Source of the DNA: Symsagittifera roscoffensis
Taxonomy: Eukaryota > Xenacoelomorpha > Acoela > Convolutidae
Assembly (NCBI RefSeq): GCF_963678635.1
Contig: NC_087064.1
Coordinates: 56,244,338 to 56,308,337 of the forward strand
Reading direction: 5' to 3'
Length of the DNA: 64,000 nucleotides
Shown: in pieces, positions 39,997 to 49,317 of the stretch
How the letters are laid out: the number at the start of each line of letters is the position of its first letter
How positions within the stretch are numbered: the first letter of the stretch is position 1
Notes under the pieces: generated by a model
Seen by the model: the letters and a program-made list of their open reading frames with translations, nothing else
Databases searched by the model: none
What the model was told of the DNA's origin: nothing
Translations under genes and position numbers: made by a program

Positions 39997-42327
39997 ATGG
40001 ACAATTTCAACCTGGATGAATTGATGGACCTGGCAGAGGCATATGTAGGGCCGATGGTAGATGCGATCTATCGTCGGCTGATCGAACGAGACTTCGCTCT
40101 GGAGGACCCAGAGGTGGTCATGTTGCTGACCGCCCTGATCAACATCTTGGGGCACGACAACCGTGGGGACCGCCCCACGGAAGTCCTGTTGATGGCAGCA
40201 TATGGAGAAAGAGGAGTACTAGACCACCCGAACATGAGAGTGATGAGGTGGAGAAACGGGGCTCTCTCAGGGAGTGACTTGGCGAATGAGCCTGGATTGG
40301 GAAGTTCTAGGACTTACCAACCAGGTGAGATGCCAATGCCCTCTAAGCCTAAACCTGGGTTGACGAGAATGCATCAGGAGATGAATAGCGAGGCGACCTC
40401 GTCTGGTTCACCACTGAGAGCAGCTGTGCCACCAAAAAGGGCGAAAGTAACACAGAAGGTTCAGACGAACCAAACCATACAAGATCTGGACGAGATGAAC
40501 GATCAGCTGAGAAGTACGAAGAAGGAGCTGGACGAGATGACCAGAAGCATGCTCCAGATGGAGGAAGATCGGGACATGTGGAGAAAGTTGTTTGAAGACT
40601 GCAACAAAAAGCAGGGTCAAGAGATCGAACGCTTAAGGCAGGAATACAAAGAGCGATCGGAGCAGGTGGCGTTGACAACGGCCATGGAGAAAGTGATACC
40701 TGCAAGGGATATTCCTCGTGGGCAGTCCCCGATGGAGCTCTTGACGCCTCGAGAATTGAGTCAAACAACGGAGACACGACCTCCAGTAGAGACAAATCGA
40801 GTAACGATCCCGGATCCTAGTGACACCTTGGGTGACCCCGTCGTAGAACAGACAGTGAGGAAACTGATAGAGACAGCTGGACGACTGGTAGCTAACAAGA
40901 ATGCGCCAGGTTCCGGGGTGACTGCACCCTATGGAACGATTGACGATACGGGCAGAGTACAACTCTCCCAGACCGTGATCAGACAAGGGATAAGTAACGT
41001 GACACCACTCATGGGGAGCTCGAGAATCCCAGAGAGGAAAGTACGAAAGATGCCAGCGAAGAAAGTGTCTCGTATAATAGACGTGCAGAAGAATAATCAA
41101 TTGAAGTATAATTTCACGGGAGTTCCGGAGACAGATCCCAGGGCCTGCTTCAATCGAGCTACCTGGAGCCCGGCTGTGAACCTGCAGCAACCACCACTCG
41201 GGACATCTCACCTGATATTGGGAGACAGCTTAGTCAAAGTGCTGTCGAATTTGAGGACCTCATGGGTCACCACGGTGATGGCCCTTGGAGGCGCGACGAT
41301 AGCCCAATTATATCGGATGGTGGAACTGATGAATCCAGGGAAGATTCCCAATGTGATGATCTTAGTTGGGACGAATGATATCTCCAGAGGATCAGACGAG
41401 CAGGAAGCACTGTGGGAGTCAATGATGGTGTGTTTGTTCACTACTCTCTGGCAGAAGTTCAGTTGCGCGGTACTGACCGTTTGCACTGTGCCAATGAACG
41501 CGAGAAGCCTGACAGCATCAGGAAGAAGGCACAACAAGGGAGTCATAAGATGGAACAACATCTTGAGGAACCTAGCAAATCGAAATGCCGGAAGAATGAT
41601 CCTCATGGATATTGAACATGAGTTGAGAGCCATGGATCAGGCCAGACTTACCACGGATGGCATCCACTTCGACAGTATCGAAGGACAATATTGGTTGAAT
41701 CGAGTCTTCCAAGAACGGTTGGATGAGCTGGAAGCAGAACTATTTTTCACAGGAGTACTGAAGGAAGAGGGAACGGTGAGTGATGCGGTGATTACCACCT
41801 TTGTGCCTCCTAGCCTGGAAACACGCCTGGGTACGGTCCCAGCCGTCACGAATTACCGGCAACAAAGCTCCAGCGAACCAGGTCGAAGAACAGACGTACA
41901 GCATGCTAGAAGGGTTGGGAGCCGGATGGACCGCGTCCTTCTTGGCAAAAGTTTACCCGAAAGTCTCGCACTATTTGATAAAGGAATTCCTCCAAGCAGT
42001 AGTGAGAGTATCGATAGTGGAATTAATAGCCTTGTTCGTGACATTCGGAGCGGAGAATTTCGTGAAAGGACCGGCGATACTGCTCACGGATGGAATACAG
42101 AACCTGCGACTAGATGGACTTCTGACATTGATCGCAATAACCCACGGAAACTTGGGAGGACTAATGAAACTGGCACGTTGTCCAGAGCAGATGAAAGAGA
42201 GAGTGAGGAATCTGGATATGAAGAAATTCACGGACTCGTGGAACAAAATAAGAGACCTGAGACACACTCTTATCCAGTATCTCTTGCAGCAAAACCGCTT
42301 TGGAACCGGAGAAGACGAGACAATTGA
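39997..42327 (+). CDS. Element A ORF4: coiled-coil and GDSL/SGNH hydrolase
   Basis: The first ATG is at 39997. Residues about 155-220 form a coiled coil (DLDEMNDQLRSTKKELDEM). An SGNH hydrolase lies at about 400-580. Block I is LILGDSL with Ser 411, an upstream part of block II is ALGGATI, block III is VGTNDIS with Asn 460, and block V is DGIHFD with Asp 554 and His 557. The full Ser-Asp-His set is present, so esterase or lipase activity is plausible. SGNH esterases are known from some CR1 ORF1 proteins and from rotifer Terminons. After about residue 640 this frame is probably out of register, because the conserved reading passes to the ORF5 frame. Confidence 0.85.
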   Translation: MDNFNLDELMDLAEAYVGPMVDAIYRRLIERDFALEDPEVVMLLTALINILGHDNRGDRPTEVLLMAAYGERGVLDHPNMRVMRWRNGALSGSDLANEPGLGSSRTYQPGEMPMPSKPKPGLTRMHQEMNSEATSSGSPLRAAVPPKRAKVTQKVQTNQTIQDLDEMNDQLRSTKKELDEMTRSMLQMEEDRDMWRKLFEDCNKKQGQEIERLRQEYKERSEQVALTTAMEKVIPARDIPRGQSPMELLTPRELSQTTETRPPVETNRVTIPDPSDTLGDPVVEQTVRKLIETAGRLVANKNAPGSGVTAPYGTIDDTGRVQLSQTVIRQGISNVTPLMGSSRIPERKVRKMPAKKVSRIIDVQKNNQLKYNFTGVPETDPRACFNRATWSPAVNLQQPPLGTSHLILGDSLVKVLSNLRTSWVTTVMALGGATIAQLYRMVELMNPGKIPNVMILVGTNDISRGSDEQEALWESMMVCLFTTLWQKFSCAVLTVCTVPMNARSLTASGRRHNKGVIRWNNILRNLANRNAGRMILMDIEHELRAMDQARLTTDGIHFDSIEGQYWLNRVFQERLDELEAELFFTGVLKEEGTVSDAVITTFVPPSLETRLGTVPAVTNYRQQSSSEPGRRTDVQHARRVGSRMDRVLLGKSLPESLALFDKGIPPSSSESIDSGINSLVRDIRSGEFRERTGDTAHGWNTEPATRWTSDIDRNNPRKLGRTNETGTLSRADERESEESGYEEIHGLVEQNKRPETHSYPVSLAAKPLWNRRRRDN

Positions 42328-44683
42328 AAGAGAGGAAGATGTTAGACGACATGTTGGAGGCAAGCCGCTATTAACGGATTTGAGCTTAGCTATGAGAACC
42401 GATCCCTTGGCGCTGATCAGAGGAGTCACGGAGTTCGTGACAGTGATCTATGGACCAGCAGTCACGTTTGCATTCCCTGACGTTAAAGTGGAAGCATATA
42501 GGAGGTCGGTGCTGCACCTGAACCTCATATCGGCAGTGGACGGCAGTACACTGAACTGGTGTGAGCAGAACACATTGCGGGAACTCATGAGTGAAGATCT
42601 GTTGTTTGCGAAGATATCAGAGCCAGAAATGACGATCATCAATTTTGACGATCACTTCCGTGACCGCATGGGAGAAGTAAAAAGAGGACACATCGAGGTG
42701 TTTCCAAAGCTTTGGAATCTGAGACCCTATGAGAAAACGAATGGTGAAATAACCAGAGTGCCTCGTCTCACTGCAGCATACCACAAGGTGAGAGAAGAAA
42801 CGAAGGACTGGGGCGATTACAAGAAGCTACCGGAGGCAATCCCTGAATTCCCTATAATAAGAAGGATGTTGCTCGGAGCAGTCTCCGTGGTACAAACTCC
42901 TAGGTTGAGAGCATTCGAAACCAATGAAAGGAGAATAAGGAATTTCGTGGGAACGATGGATGCATACTTCGTAGGGAGAAATGCCGCCGTGTTACAGTAC
43001 ACACGATTTGCATACACGGATCAAGCGACGAGAAGGCGAATAAGCAACGCCGCTACTCCCAAGCCTGGAAGATTTGATGAGGAATGGAAAGGACTAGGCT
43101 TAGCTCCGATGAGAATGAGAGGCAGGACAGAATTGCCTGAAGCCTCATTAATCCTGACCAGTGTGAAAAAGGAGATGAAAGTGGGAGGAATATTGCAGAC
43201 GAGAACCTTCCTAGCACCCTTCGGCTGTGAAGAAATCAAAGTGGTCCATGGAGAAGAGGAAGATAAATCGGCCGGTACATTGCTCATACCGAGATTCCAG
43301 GAAGAAGCCGACAATGACGAACAAGGACCATCGAGCTCGAACAAGGATAAGTCAGAAGGAGATGACGGACAGGGTGGAAGCCATCAGACTGAAGAACCCA
43401 TACAACAAGATCAAGCTGGTGGGGAAGACGACAGGGCATCGACAGGAGGAACATCCAGCCTGGATTTCAATATCTTCAGTGATCTTGAGAATAATGCAGA
43501 CACGTTGGAAACGACTGAGCCAGCGGATGAAGGCATCTCGACACTGGAACCTCCGTCAGCCTTTGAGGAAATGAAACGGAATTTGCCGGAGAGCAGCTCT
43601 CCTGGCAATTCAAGAAATAACGACCAGAGAATCCTCATGGAATCACGTCGGAGGAGAAGAATAGAGGCCTCAGCCAGAGTACCTTTCTTGGGAACGCTGC
43701 CCGAAGAGGAATGGGAAGTACATCACCGAGACCACGAAAGTAGGACGGGATGTAAGCTGGACAGAGTGGCGTTTATGGAAGAAGTCTGGACCGTGATTCA
43801 GAGCTATGGGACCCAGTCCATCCTCAAAACAGGTCTCAATCAACCCTTGATGAGAGAAGTACTTGACAAGCTTGATGAGTGTGAAGGGAGACTGAGTGAG
43901 TTATTGATCGACTCAGCCACTGATGAGAGTGAAGCGAATTCTCCCATCAAGATGACACCGCAGGACGATGAAGGAGAGGTGGTGTACCTGTCAAGAACCA
44001 GGAGAGGGACGATGCGATCGAAAATGGTGATTGATAAAATCAATGCGATGAAAATGAAGTTAGGCAGCAGAGTGATGCCGAGGAGAATTGGGAAGACGAA
44101 AGTGGATTCAGAAATATCGATGAAAGCTGGTAACTCAGCGAAAAGAAAACGAGTCGAGGAAGTCATGGATTTGGGACAAGGTGATTATCAATTGTCTGGC
44201 ACAGATAGAATATTAACTGATATAGCGATGGTGCCACCCATTCTCATGGCGGGGATAAAGTCAACCGGTTATAAATCCAAAAGGAGTGACCGCAGTCTGA
44301 CTGGAGCAACGTTAGAAATGGAAATACTCAGCCAATGTGGAGAGAGCAAAATGAGGGACTTCAAGCCATCTCCCATGAATCATGGAAAGGGAAGTGTTGC
44401 AGGACAACTAACACCAGTGGAATACAACCGACTAACCGTGTCGGAGACAGTGTCGATAGATGAACCCACTGGTGGATACATGGAGATGTTGGAATACCGG
44501 AACTCGGCTAGAGGGTATGTAATGGCCCTGGAAGACGAAAAAGCCATGGAGGGTTATCTGGAAATGATGTTGCAAGGCACCACCCTCAAGCAGAAGGCGT
44601 ATGGAACTTTGGCATCGTCTGACATACAGACGGAAACAATCGAGCAGTTAGTGAGCCTTCCATGGAAAGCAGTACCAAACTGA
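41903..44683 (+). CDS. Element A ORF5, unknown protein
   Basis: The frame overlaps ORF4. The ATG at 41903 is the first in frame but the true N-terminus is uncertain. Comparison with copy B shows conserved sequence from about 42,183 (PEQMKERV, then NKIRDLRHTLIQ, TDLSLAMRTDPLALIRG). An acidic, Gln/Ser-rich linker lies near 43,300-43,450. A conserved C-terminal half follows (TLPEEEWEVHHRDHE, GTQSILKTGLNQPLMREVL, TGGYMEMLEYRNS). No signal peptide, membrane span or known domain is visible. Versions in copies B and C share these blocks, so it is a real element protein. Copy B shows that about 1.4 kb, encoding a second SGNH-like domain, is missing in A between ORF4 and this region. Confidence 0.75.
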   Translation: MLEGLGAGWTASFLAKVYPKVSHYLIKEFLQAVVRVSIVELIALFVTFGAENFVKGPAILLTDGIQNLRLDGLLTLIAITHGNLGGLMKLARCPEQMKERVRNLDMKKFTDSWNKIRDLRHTLIQYLLQQNRFGTGEDETIEREEDVRRHVGGKPLLTDLSLAMRTDPLALIRGVTEFVTVIYGPAVTFAFPDVKVEAYRRSVLHLNLISAVDGSTLNWCEQNTLRELMSEDLLFAKISEPEMTIINFDDHFRDRMGEVKRGHIEVFPKLWNLRPYEKTNGEITRVPRLTAAYHKVREETKDWGDYKKLPEAIPEFPIIRRMLLGAVSVVQTPRLRAFETNERRIRNFVGTMDAYFVGRNAAVLQYTRFAYTDQATRRRISNAATPKPGRFDEEWKGLGLAPMRMRGRTELPEASLILTSVKKEMKVGGILQTRTFLAPFGCEEIKVVHGEEEDKSAGTLLIPRFQEEADNDEQGPSSSNKDKSEGDDGQGGSHQTEEPIQQDQAGGEDDRASTGGTSSLDFNIFSDLENNADTLETTEPADEGISTLEPPSAFEEMKRNLPESSSPGNSRNNDQRILMESRRRRRIEASARVPFLGTLPEEEWEVHHRDHESRTGCKLDRVAFMEEVWTVIQSYGTQSILKTGLNQPLMREVLDKLDECEGRLSELLIDSATDESEANSPIKMTPQDDEGEVVYLSRTRRGTMRSKMVIDKINAMKMKLGSRVMPRRIGKTKVDSEISMKAGNSAKRKRVEEVMDLGQGDYQLSGTDRILTDIAMVPPILMAGIKSTGYKSKRSDRSLTGATLEMEILSQCGESKMRDFKPSPMNHGKGSVAGQLTPVEYNRLTVSETVSIDEPTGGYMEMLEYRNSARGYVMALEDEKAMEGYLEMMLQGTTLKQKAYGTLASSDIQTETIEQLVSLPWKAVPN

Positions 44684-44729
44684 GTCGATACATTGAGGTA
44701 TCGAAGTATTGAGGTATTTCGAAGAAGAA

Positions 44730-46892
44730 ATGAGGACTACGCCAAGAATACATGCTCTCGTGGCAGTGCCTAACGTAAGAACAGAGTTACAACTCAGGTT
44801 CGCCTGGTGCATGATGGGATTGACTCGCGAAGAATATGATTCAGAAGAAAGGAAGAGATCAAAGGAGGAAAAAGTTTTCCTTATGACGAATCTGAGGGAT
44901 CTGATAGTCCAGGAGGGAGCAGCAGTAGCGTGTGCGAAGCGGAGAGACGCTCTCTGTTTCATTCGATTCCTGATAGAGCAGATTTCAGTACCTGCATTAA
45001 ACACTTGTGTTAAAATGTTGAGGGAAGGCGATGAGCGAACGAAAGCCTTATTCTTGCTAGCACTGCTGGATATGCAGCAAAGTAAACCGATGAGGGTAAA
45101 CATGAAAGAACCTGAAGAATTGGAACCCATGAAAAAGATAGACGAGATCAGGAGATTCTCAAACAAGGAGTTGAGACTCACTAAAGAATCTATGGGAGCA
45201 TTGCCGAAATCCACTGAATACTGTGGACCGATCAAGAAGAAGTCATATAGCTACGTATCCGGGGTTATAGGGATAGCGTACAATCCTTTCCTGAGTGAAG
45301 ACATACGCGATTGCTTCTTTGATTATGAGCAGGCGGTGTTACTAAGATTCTGGACGTCCAGAATTGTAACGATTAAGAGCGTTAACAATCCACAGGCCAA
45401 ATTGGGATTGGTCTTGGAAGAAGAGGTGACTGCACCTTCAGTACCAAAATCCGACAAGAGAGTGGAGTTTGGGTTGGGATTCTCAGATGAATTACTGAGA
45501 ACGAGCTTGATGGCAGTGTGGGAATTGATGAGGCCATCATGGTGTCCTAGTCCCAACGCTGACTCAATATTACGGGCGACACAAGACGTACAGAGGGAAC
45601 TGAATGCAGACTGTAACCTGCGTGACCTCAACATCATATATAATGTGATGATAACAGCCCCTAAGAGCAACGGAGAAGATAAAGTGGAGTTGCCTGGCTG
45701 GGGACCAGAACACTGGGTCAAACCTGGTAGCTGTCTGGCGGAAGTCTGTGGAATGGAGGGTCACGTTTGTGGAGGTCTAGACTGTGTGAAAACCCTGGAG
45801 AAACAACACAAGCAATTGACAGTATTGTTTGGAAATGTAGTGATGAAAGCAAGAACAGAAACGGAACTGATAGCAGATTGCCATGGAGGAACCGATGTGA
45901 ATCTAGTGACTGCACTGGGATTCTACAGCATTTTTGGTTCTTTAGAGTCACTATTGAATCTAGAACAGAAACATGAGATGGTCAGAGCCATCAGCGTAGA
46001 AGTATTTCCAGGAGTTCTGCAGACTGAGCAGAAGTATATAGGAAAATGGAGGGAAGCAATCGAAACAGAGATGAACATCAGACACAGCGAAACTCATTTT
46101 AGACCATCAGGAGCACGATATTTGGTGGGTTCAACGTTGGCTCCAATGTGCAAGAGCAGGTATCCTGTACATTTCGTAGCTGTGGACGTGAAGAGTACAA
46201 GAACGATTGTGGATCAAGCCTTCTCAGTACCGAAGTGTGTGAGATTGGAGAGAATGTCTGAAAAGTCTTACGAGTTACTATGTAAGATGTTCTCAGCAAT
46301 TCCAGAGAGAACCAAAGAAGAGTTGGAGTCAATACTAGGAAAGAAGTTCATGGGATATGTGAGCGGGAACTTCAGTGACTTCGAAAAACAGAAACAGAGA
46401 GGATCAACTGTCGCAGATTACAATGCAGTAGATGAGAATGATGAAATCCACCGAGTGATGATGGAAGTGGAACCATTGCTGGAAGCTTCGGGAAAACGTA
46501 ATTGGAGGAGCATCATGTTGACGCATGACGAGTTTCCTTGCCACTGCTTGCTGCAGACCTGGTGGTATCCCAAGCGTAGTAATCTGATGTTGATCTGGGA
46601 CTCTGGAGAGCTGCTCTCCATGGGTTTACCAGATTCATCACAGCCCGTAACAATAGTGATAGTGGGAGTTATGATGGCGATACGATGGCTGGAAGCTCAT
46701 GTGAGAGAAAATAATAGACAGGAGGCGCCGACGAGAGAACAATTGCGGAAATTAGATTGTCTAAAAGATTTAGATCGTTTTGAGACAATGTGCAAAGTTC
46801 TAAACATTCCGATGGAAGTGAAGAAGATATGGGCGAGAAAACGATTGATGCCATGGTTCAGAGCCAACATGACTGCATGGTTGTACGAGTAA
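44730..46892 (+). CDS. Element A ORF6, unknown protein (premature stop)
   Basis: The ATG at 44730 follows ORF5 by 46 bases. The product is mainly helical with conserved blocks seen in all three copies: MRTTPRIHALVAVPNVRTEL, RFSNKELRLTKES, SYVSGVIGIAYNPF, WCPSPNADS, ARYLVGSTLAPMCKSRYP, VMMEVEPLLEASG, and KRLMPWFRANMTAWLYE. No signal peptide or membrane anchor typical of an envelope protein is visible. The TAA at 46890 is not shared by copies B and C, where the frame continues for about 130 more residues. I do not recognise the family. Confidence 0.75.
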   Translation: MRTTPRIHALVAVPNVRTELQLRFAWCMMGLTREEYDSEERKRSKEEKVFLMTNLRDLIVQEGAAVACAKRRDALCFIRFLIEQISVPALNTCVKMLREGDERTKALFLLALLDMQQSKPMRVNMKEPEELEPMKKIDEIRRFSNKELRLTKESMGALPKSTEYCGPIKKKSYSYVSGVIGIAYNPFLSEDIRDCFFDYEQAVLLRFWTSRIVTIKSVNNPQAKLGLVLEEEVTAPSVPKSDKRVEFGLGFSDELLRTSLMAVWELMRPSWCPSPNADSILRATQDVQRELNADCNLRDLNIIYNVMITAPKSNGEDKVELPGWGPEHWVKPGSCLAEVCGMEGHVCGGLDCVKTLEKQHKQLTVLFGNVVMKARTETELIADCHGGTDVNLVTALGFYSIFGSLESLLNLEQKHEMVRAISVEVFPGVLQTEQKYIGKWREAIETEMNIRHSETHFRPSGARYLVGSTLAPMCKSRYPVHFVAVDVKSTRTIVDQAFSVPKCVRLERMSEKSYELLCKMFSAIPERTKEELESILGKKFMGYVSGNFSDFEKQKQRGSTVADYNAVDENDEIHRVMMEVEPLLEASGKRNWRSIMLTHDEFPCHCLLQTWWYPKRSNLMLIWDSGELLSMGLPDSSQPVTIVIVGVMMAIRWLEAHVRENNRQEAPTREQLRKLDCLKDLDRFETMCKVLNIPMEVKKIWARKRLMPWFRANMTAWLYE

Positions 46893-47285
46893 GCGAAAAA
46901 GCATATGTCGAAGCACGGCAGGGTGTACAGTGAATATCAGCTGGACATTGCGGCAGGAGCTTTCAAGCGAGCTCTCGTGACTCATCGGAATGCAGTGACC
47001 ACCGCCGTGAAAAGAATTTCCAGGACGAGTGAGCGTGGTGGAAATGAGAAGGCAGAGATGCTGAAAGAAGATGTGGAGAGAAACGTGACGTTGTGTCTCC
47101 ACAACAGTTTCTGCAGAAACAGAGAATCCAACGTGGATCCCCTACCTTGCTGTAAACAGAGGGTAGAAGAGCAGAAGTGTTGGAGGACGGCTTCCAACAG
47201 CGTCAGGATAGCCAACGATGTGCTACAAGGCACGGAAACCGAAAGTGCGGAGTCAGTATCACAGGAGGAAGAAATGGAACATTGA
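46893..47285 (+). CDS. C-terminal part of ORF6 after the premature stop
   Basis: The same frame as ORF6 reopens directly after TAA 46890-46892 and runs to 47285. It encodes AKKHMSKHGRVYSEYQLDI and THRNAVTTAVKRISR, then a Cys-containing tail, and ends EEEMEH. Copies B and C read through this point with a Tyr or Ser codon, so this is the natural C-terminus of ORF6. Confidence 0.75.
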   Translation, partial: AKKHMSKHGRVYSEYQLDIAAGAFKRALVTHRNAVTTAVKRISRTSERGGNEKAEMLKEDVERNVTLCLHNSFCRNRESNVDPLPCCKQRVEEQKCWRTASNSVRIANDVLQGTETESAESVSQEEEMEH

Positions 47286-48105
47286 TGAATGGTCGAGAAA
47301 ACAAGAGGCAACAAGAAAGAAAATTAGAAGAATTTAGAAGTTTTAGAACTTCTAAACGACGAAAAAAGTAGAGAACAAAGGAGTGATGAAGAAAAGTTGA
47401 AACTCAGAATTGTTTTATGTGTGTGAAAAACTCAAGTGAGAAACCAAGCAACCAAGTTGTAATTGAAAACTGAAACATTTAGTTGAGTTTTGAAATTGTT
47501 GCATTTATAAATTTGCATTTTGATTTTAGTTGAAGTGGCTTTAGAGACACTCACTTATTATTTATTTAGAAAGGCTTAAGGGAAGAGTATATTTAAATAT
47601 TCCAGCCTGCATGATTGTTTTTAATCACTTAGGAAGACTGATCACTTTGTGGTGACGTGAAAGGCTTGAGTAATCTCTCGAAGAGGGAGATTGTTTCATT
47701 GTTCTTTCTAACCACAGAGTTTCTTATTTTTAATATTCAGGACAATAACAAGCAAGATTTCCGAAGGGAAGAAGCATAGTAGGATAATTTTAGCTTGTTG
47801 CTTGGCAGAACTGTCCTGCAAGCCAACAACTTTTAAATCTAAGAGAAAAAGTTTTAATCGGGACATTGACGCTGGAAGTCAGAAAATATGTTTTATCTTA
47901 GGTTGTATCCTCAATGTGCAGATTAATGAGAGAATTTGAAGGCTATAATGATGTAGTATGATGCCATTTATATTCTGCAGTGAGTCGATGTGACGTGGAT
48001 AAAAGTAATTTCGTGCATTTTATAAATTCTGTTCGATGGCACTGTAACCATTTTATGAACATTGCGCGATTGAATGAGGACATTGACCGAACTGTCCGGG
48101 GAGTA
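47286..48105 (+). other. Element A 3' non-coding region
   Basis: 820 bases between ORF6 and the 3' LTR without a convincing gene. A perfect nine-pair hairpin TTAGAAGTT/AACTTCTAA with loop TTAG lies at 47334-47355 and is kept in copy B (50936-50957). Just before the LTR the purine-rich GGGGAG (48098-48103) is a weak candidate polypurine tract. Confidence 0.6.
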
Positions 48106-49025
48106 TGTGACATTCGACCAGAATGTGAAAAATGCAATCTCTGCAGAATTCGGAATTTTAGCAGTAAGCCTTCCGGATTGGTGGTTTTTAAGAACTAAGA
48201 GCGTTATTGGAACGTTTGGCCAGACGGTGAGGGCTAGAATATTCTGGTATTTTAAAATTTCAAAAATTCGAATGATGACGTCACATTTCTGAGAAATGCT
48301 GAAACGGCCATTTTAACAAAGAACGAGAGAGAAAACACAACAACTTTATCTGCGATAGCGAATAACAACGATAATCGTGATTGAAAAACAGCAGCAGATT
48401 GCAGGAATAGCAGAGAACGTTCCGAGTTGCAACTATTGTGCTGCTACAATAGTTGCAAGGCCGTTGCGAACAACGGTGAAGGGTAAGAGACAGCCTTCCG
48501 GATTAGGAGGAAATCAAGATTAACGAGCTTGATTCAGTGGATTCGTCAATCCGGAAGGGTAAAGGAACTGGAACTTTTATCCTGTTGCATAAACTTTTAG
48601 CTTCCTGTCATGTCCCGACTTGAATTTAATTAATATCTAGATTCATTTTGATAAGGATGAGAAGCTAGGAGTTGGGGGAAAGGGTTGATCCATCTTCGAT
48701 GGAGATGATGATTTTTATCTACTGAACAAAAACAATAGTAATATAATAAGTAGTAGCCCTGTTTTTAGGAGTGACCTCGTGGTCTGGGGATACTGAGACC
48801 CAGCCATGAGCTCACTATTTGCATGTAATTAAGTTAATTTGAGCGTTCTGGTCGAAGCCGGAGAGCAGTAACGTTTTTGTCGACCCGATGTTAGAAAGAC
48901 CACCGAAAAGTACTGGCTTGGTAGAGACTGTGAAAAGCATGCAAAGCTCTGTTTAGACGCTAGCCAGTCGTCTTAAGACTTAGTTTTGTTTTCTGTCGAT
49001 ATGTATCTTCCGGGCGAATGTTACA
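48106..49025 (+). repeat. Element A 3' LTR (920 bp)
   Basis: Direct copy of 26105-27024 with about four substitutions by eye (two near 48,604-48,618 and two near 48,930-48,948). Same TG and CA ends. Confidence 0.95.
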
Positions 49026-49317
49026 GGTCCCGGGACCAAAAAACAATTAAAGAGAAAGCGTAGGACCAAACAAAAATAGTGTATAACCAAGAAAAAGCCA
49101 AAAACAAATTTATTTGAAAATAAAAAAGTACAAAAAACAGTAAAAAATCCAAAAAAGACCAAAAACAATAAAAAACATAAATTGACAGTTAATATATTAT
49201 TTTCGGACGAGATGTGATCTGACCTTCCTATTTGTTGTTGTTTCAGATTGAGTTATATCATTTCTGATAGAAAGATTTAGTGTTTTGGTGGCGGGTGAGG
49301 TACCCTCCCTTGAGTGT
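49026..49317 (+). repeat. Leader-like fragment directly after the 3' LTR
   Basis: It resembles 27,270-27,560 of the element A leader: GACCAAAAA, ACCAAACAAAAA, CCAAGAAAAA, then GAGATGTGATCTGACC (AAGATGTGATCCGACC in A). The LTR at 48,106 is therefore followed by internal sequence of a second, same-strand element. That copy is cut off by the inverted element B. Confidence 0.7.

Larger units (their letters stand above)
26105..49025 (+). mobile_element. Element A: giant Ty3/gypsy-type LTR retrotransposon, 22.9 kb
   Basis: Two 920-bp direct LTRs (TG...CA ends, about four differences by eye) enclose about 21.1 kb. The order is leader with short repeats, gag, protease, pol in RT-RNase H-integrase order (the Ty3 order), then three extra ORFs. 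A typical Ty3 element is 5-8 kb, so this one is about three times longer. No clean target-site duplication is seen: the left flank ends AAGGT and the right begins GGTCC. Several coding defects (RT Asp to Gly, TAG after gag, premature TAA in ORF6, frame breaks) suggest this copy depends on others for movement despite its young LTRs. Confidence 0.95.

Noticed and set aside
41971-42429. Minus-strand open frame of 152 codons over the ORF4/ORF5 overlap
   Set aside because: Shadow of ORF5; the plus-strand frame is the one conserved in copies B and C.
39997-46892. ORF4-6 as an envelope gene
   Set aside because: No signal peptide, fusion peptide or C-terminal membrane anchor is visible in any of the three proteins.
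47177-47371. Basic 64-codon frame after ORF6, similar in B
   Set aside because: It overlaps the ORF6 end in another frame, and its shared FRSF(R/K)TSKRRKK part is the conserved non-coding hairpin read as protein.
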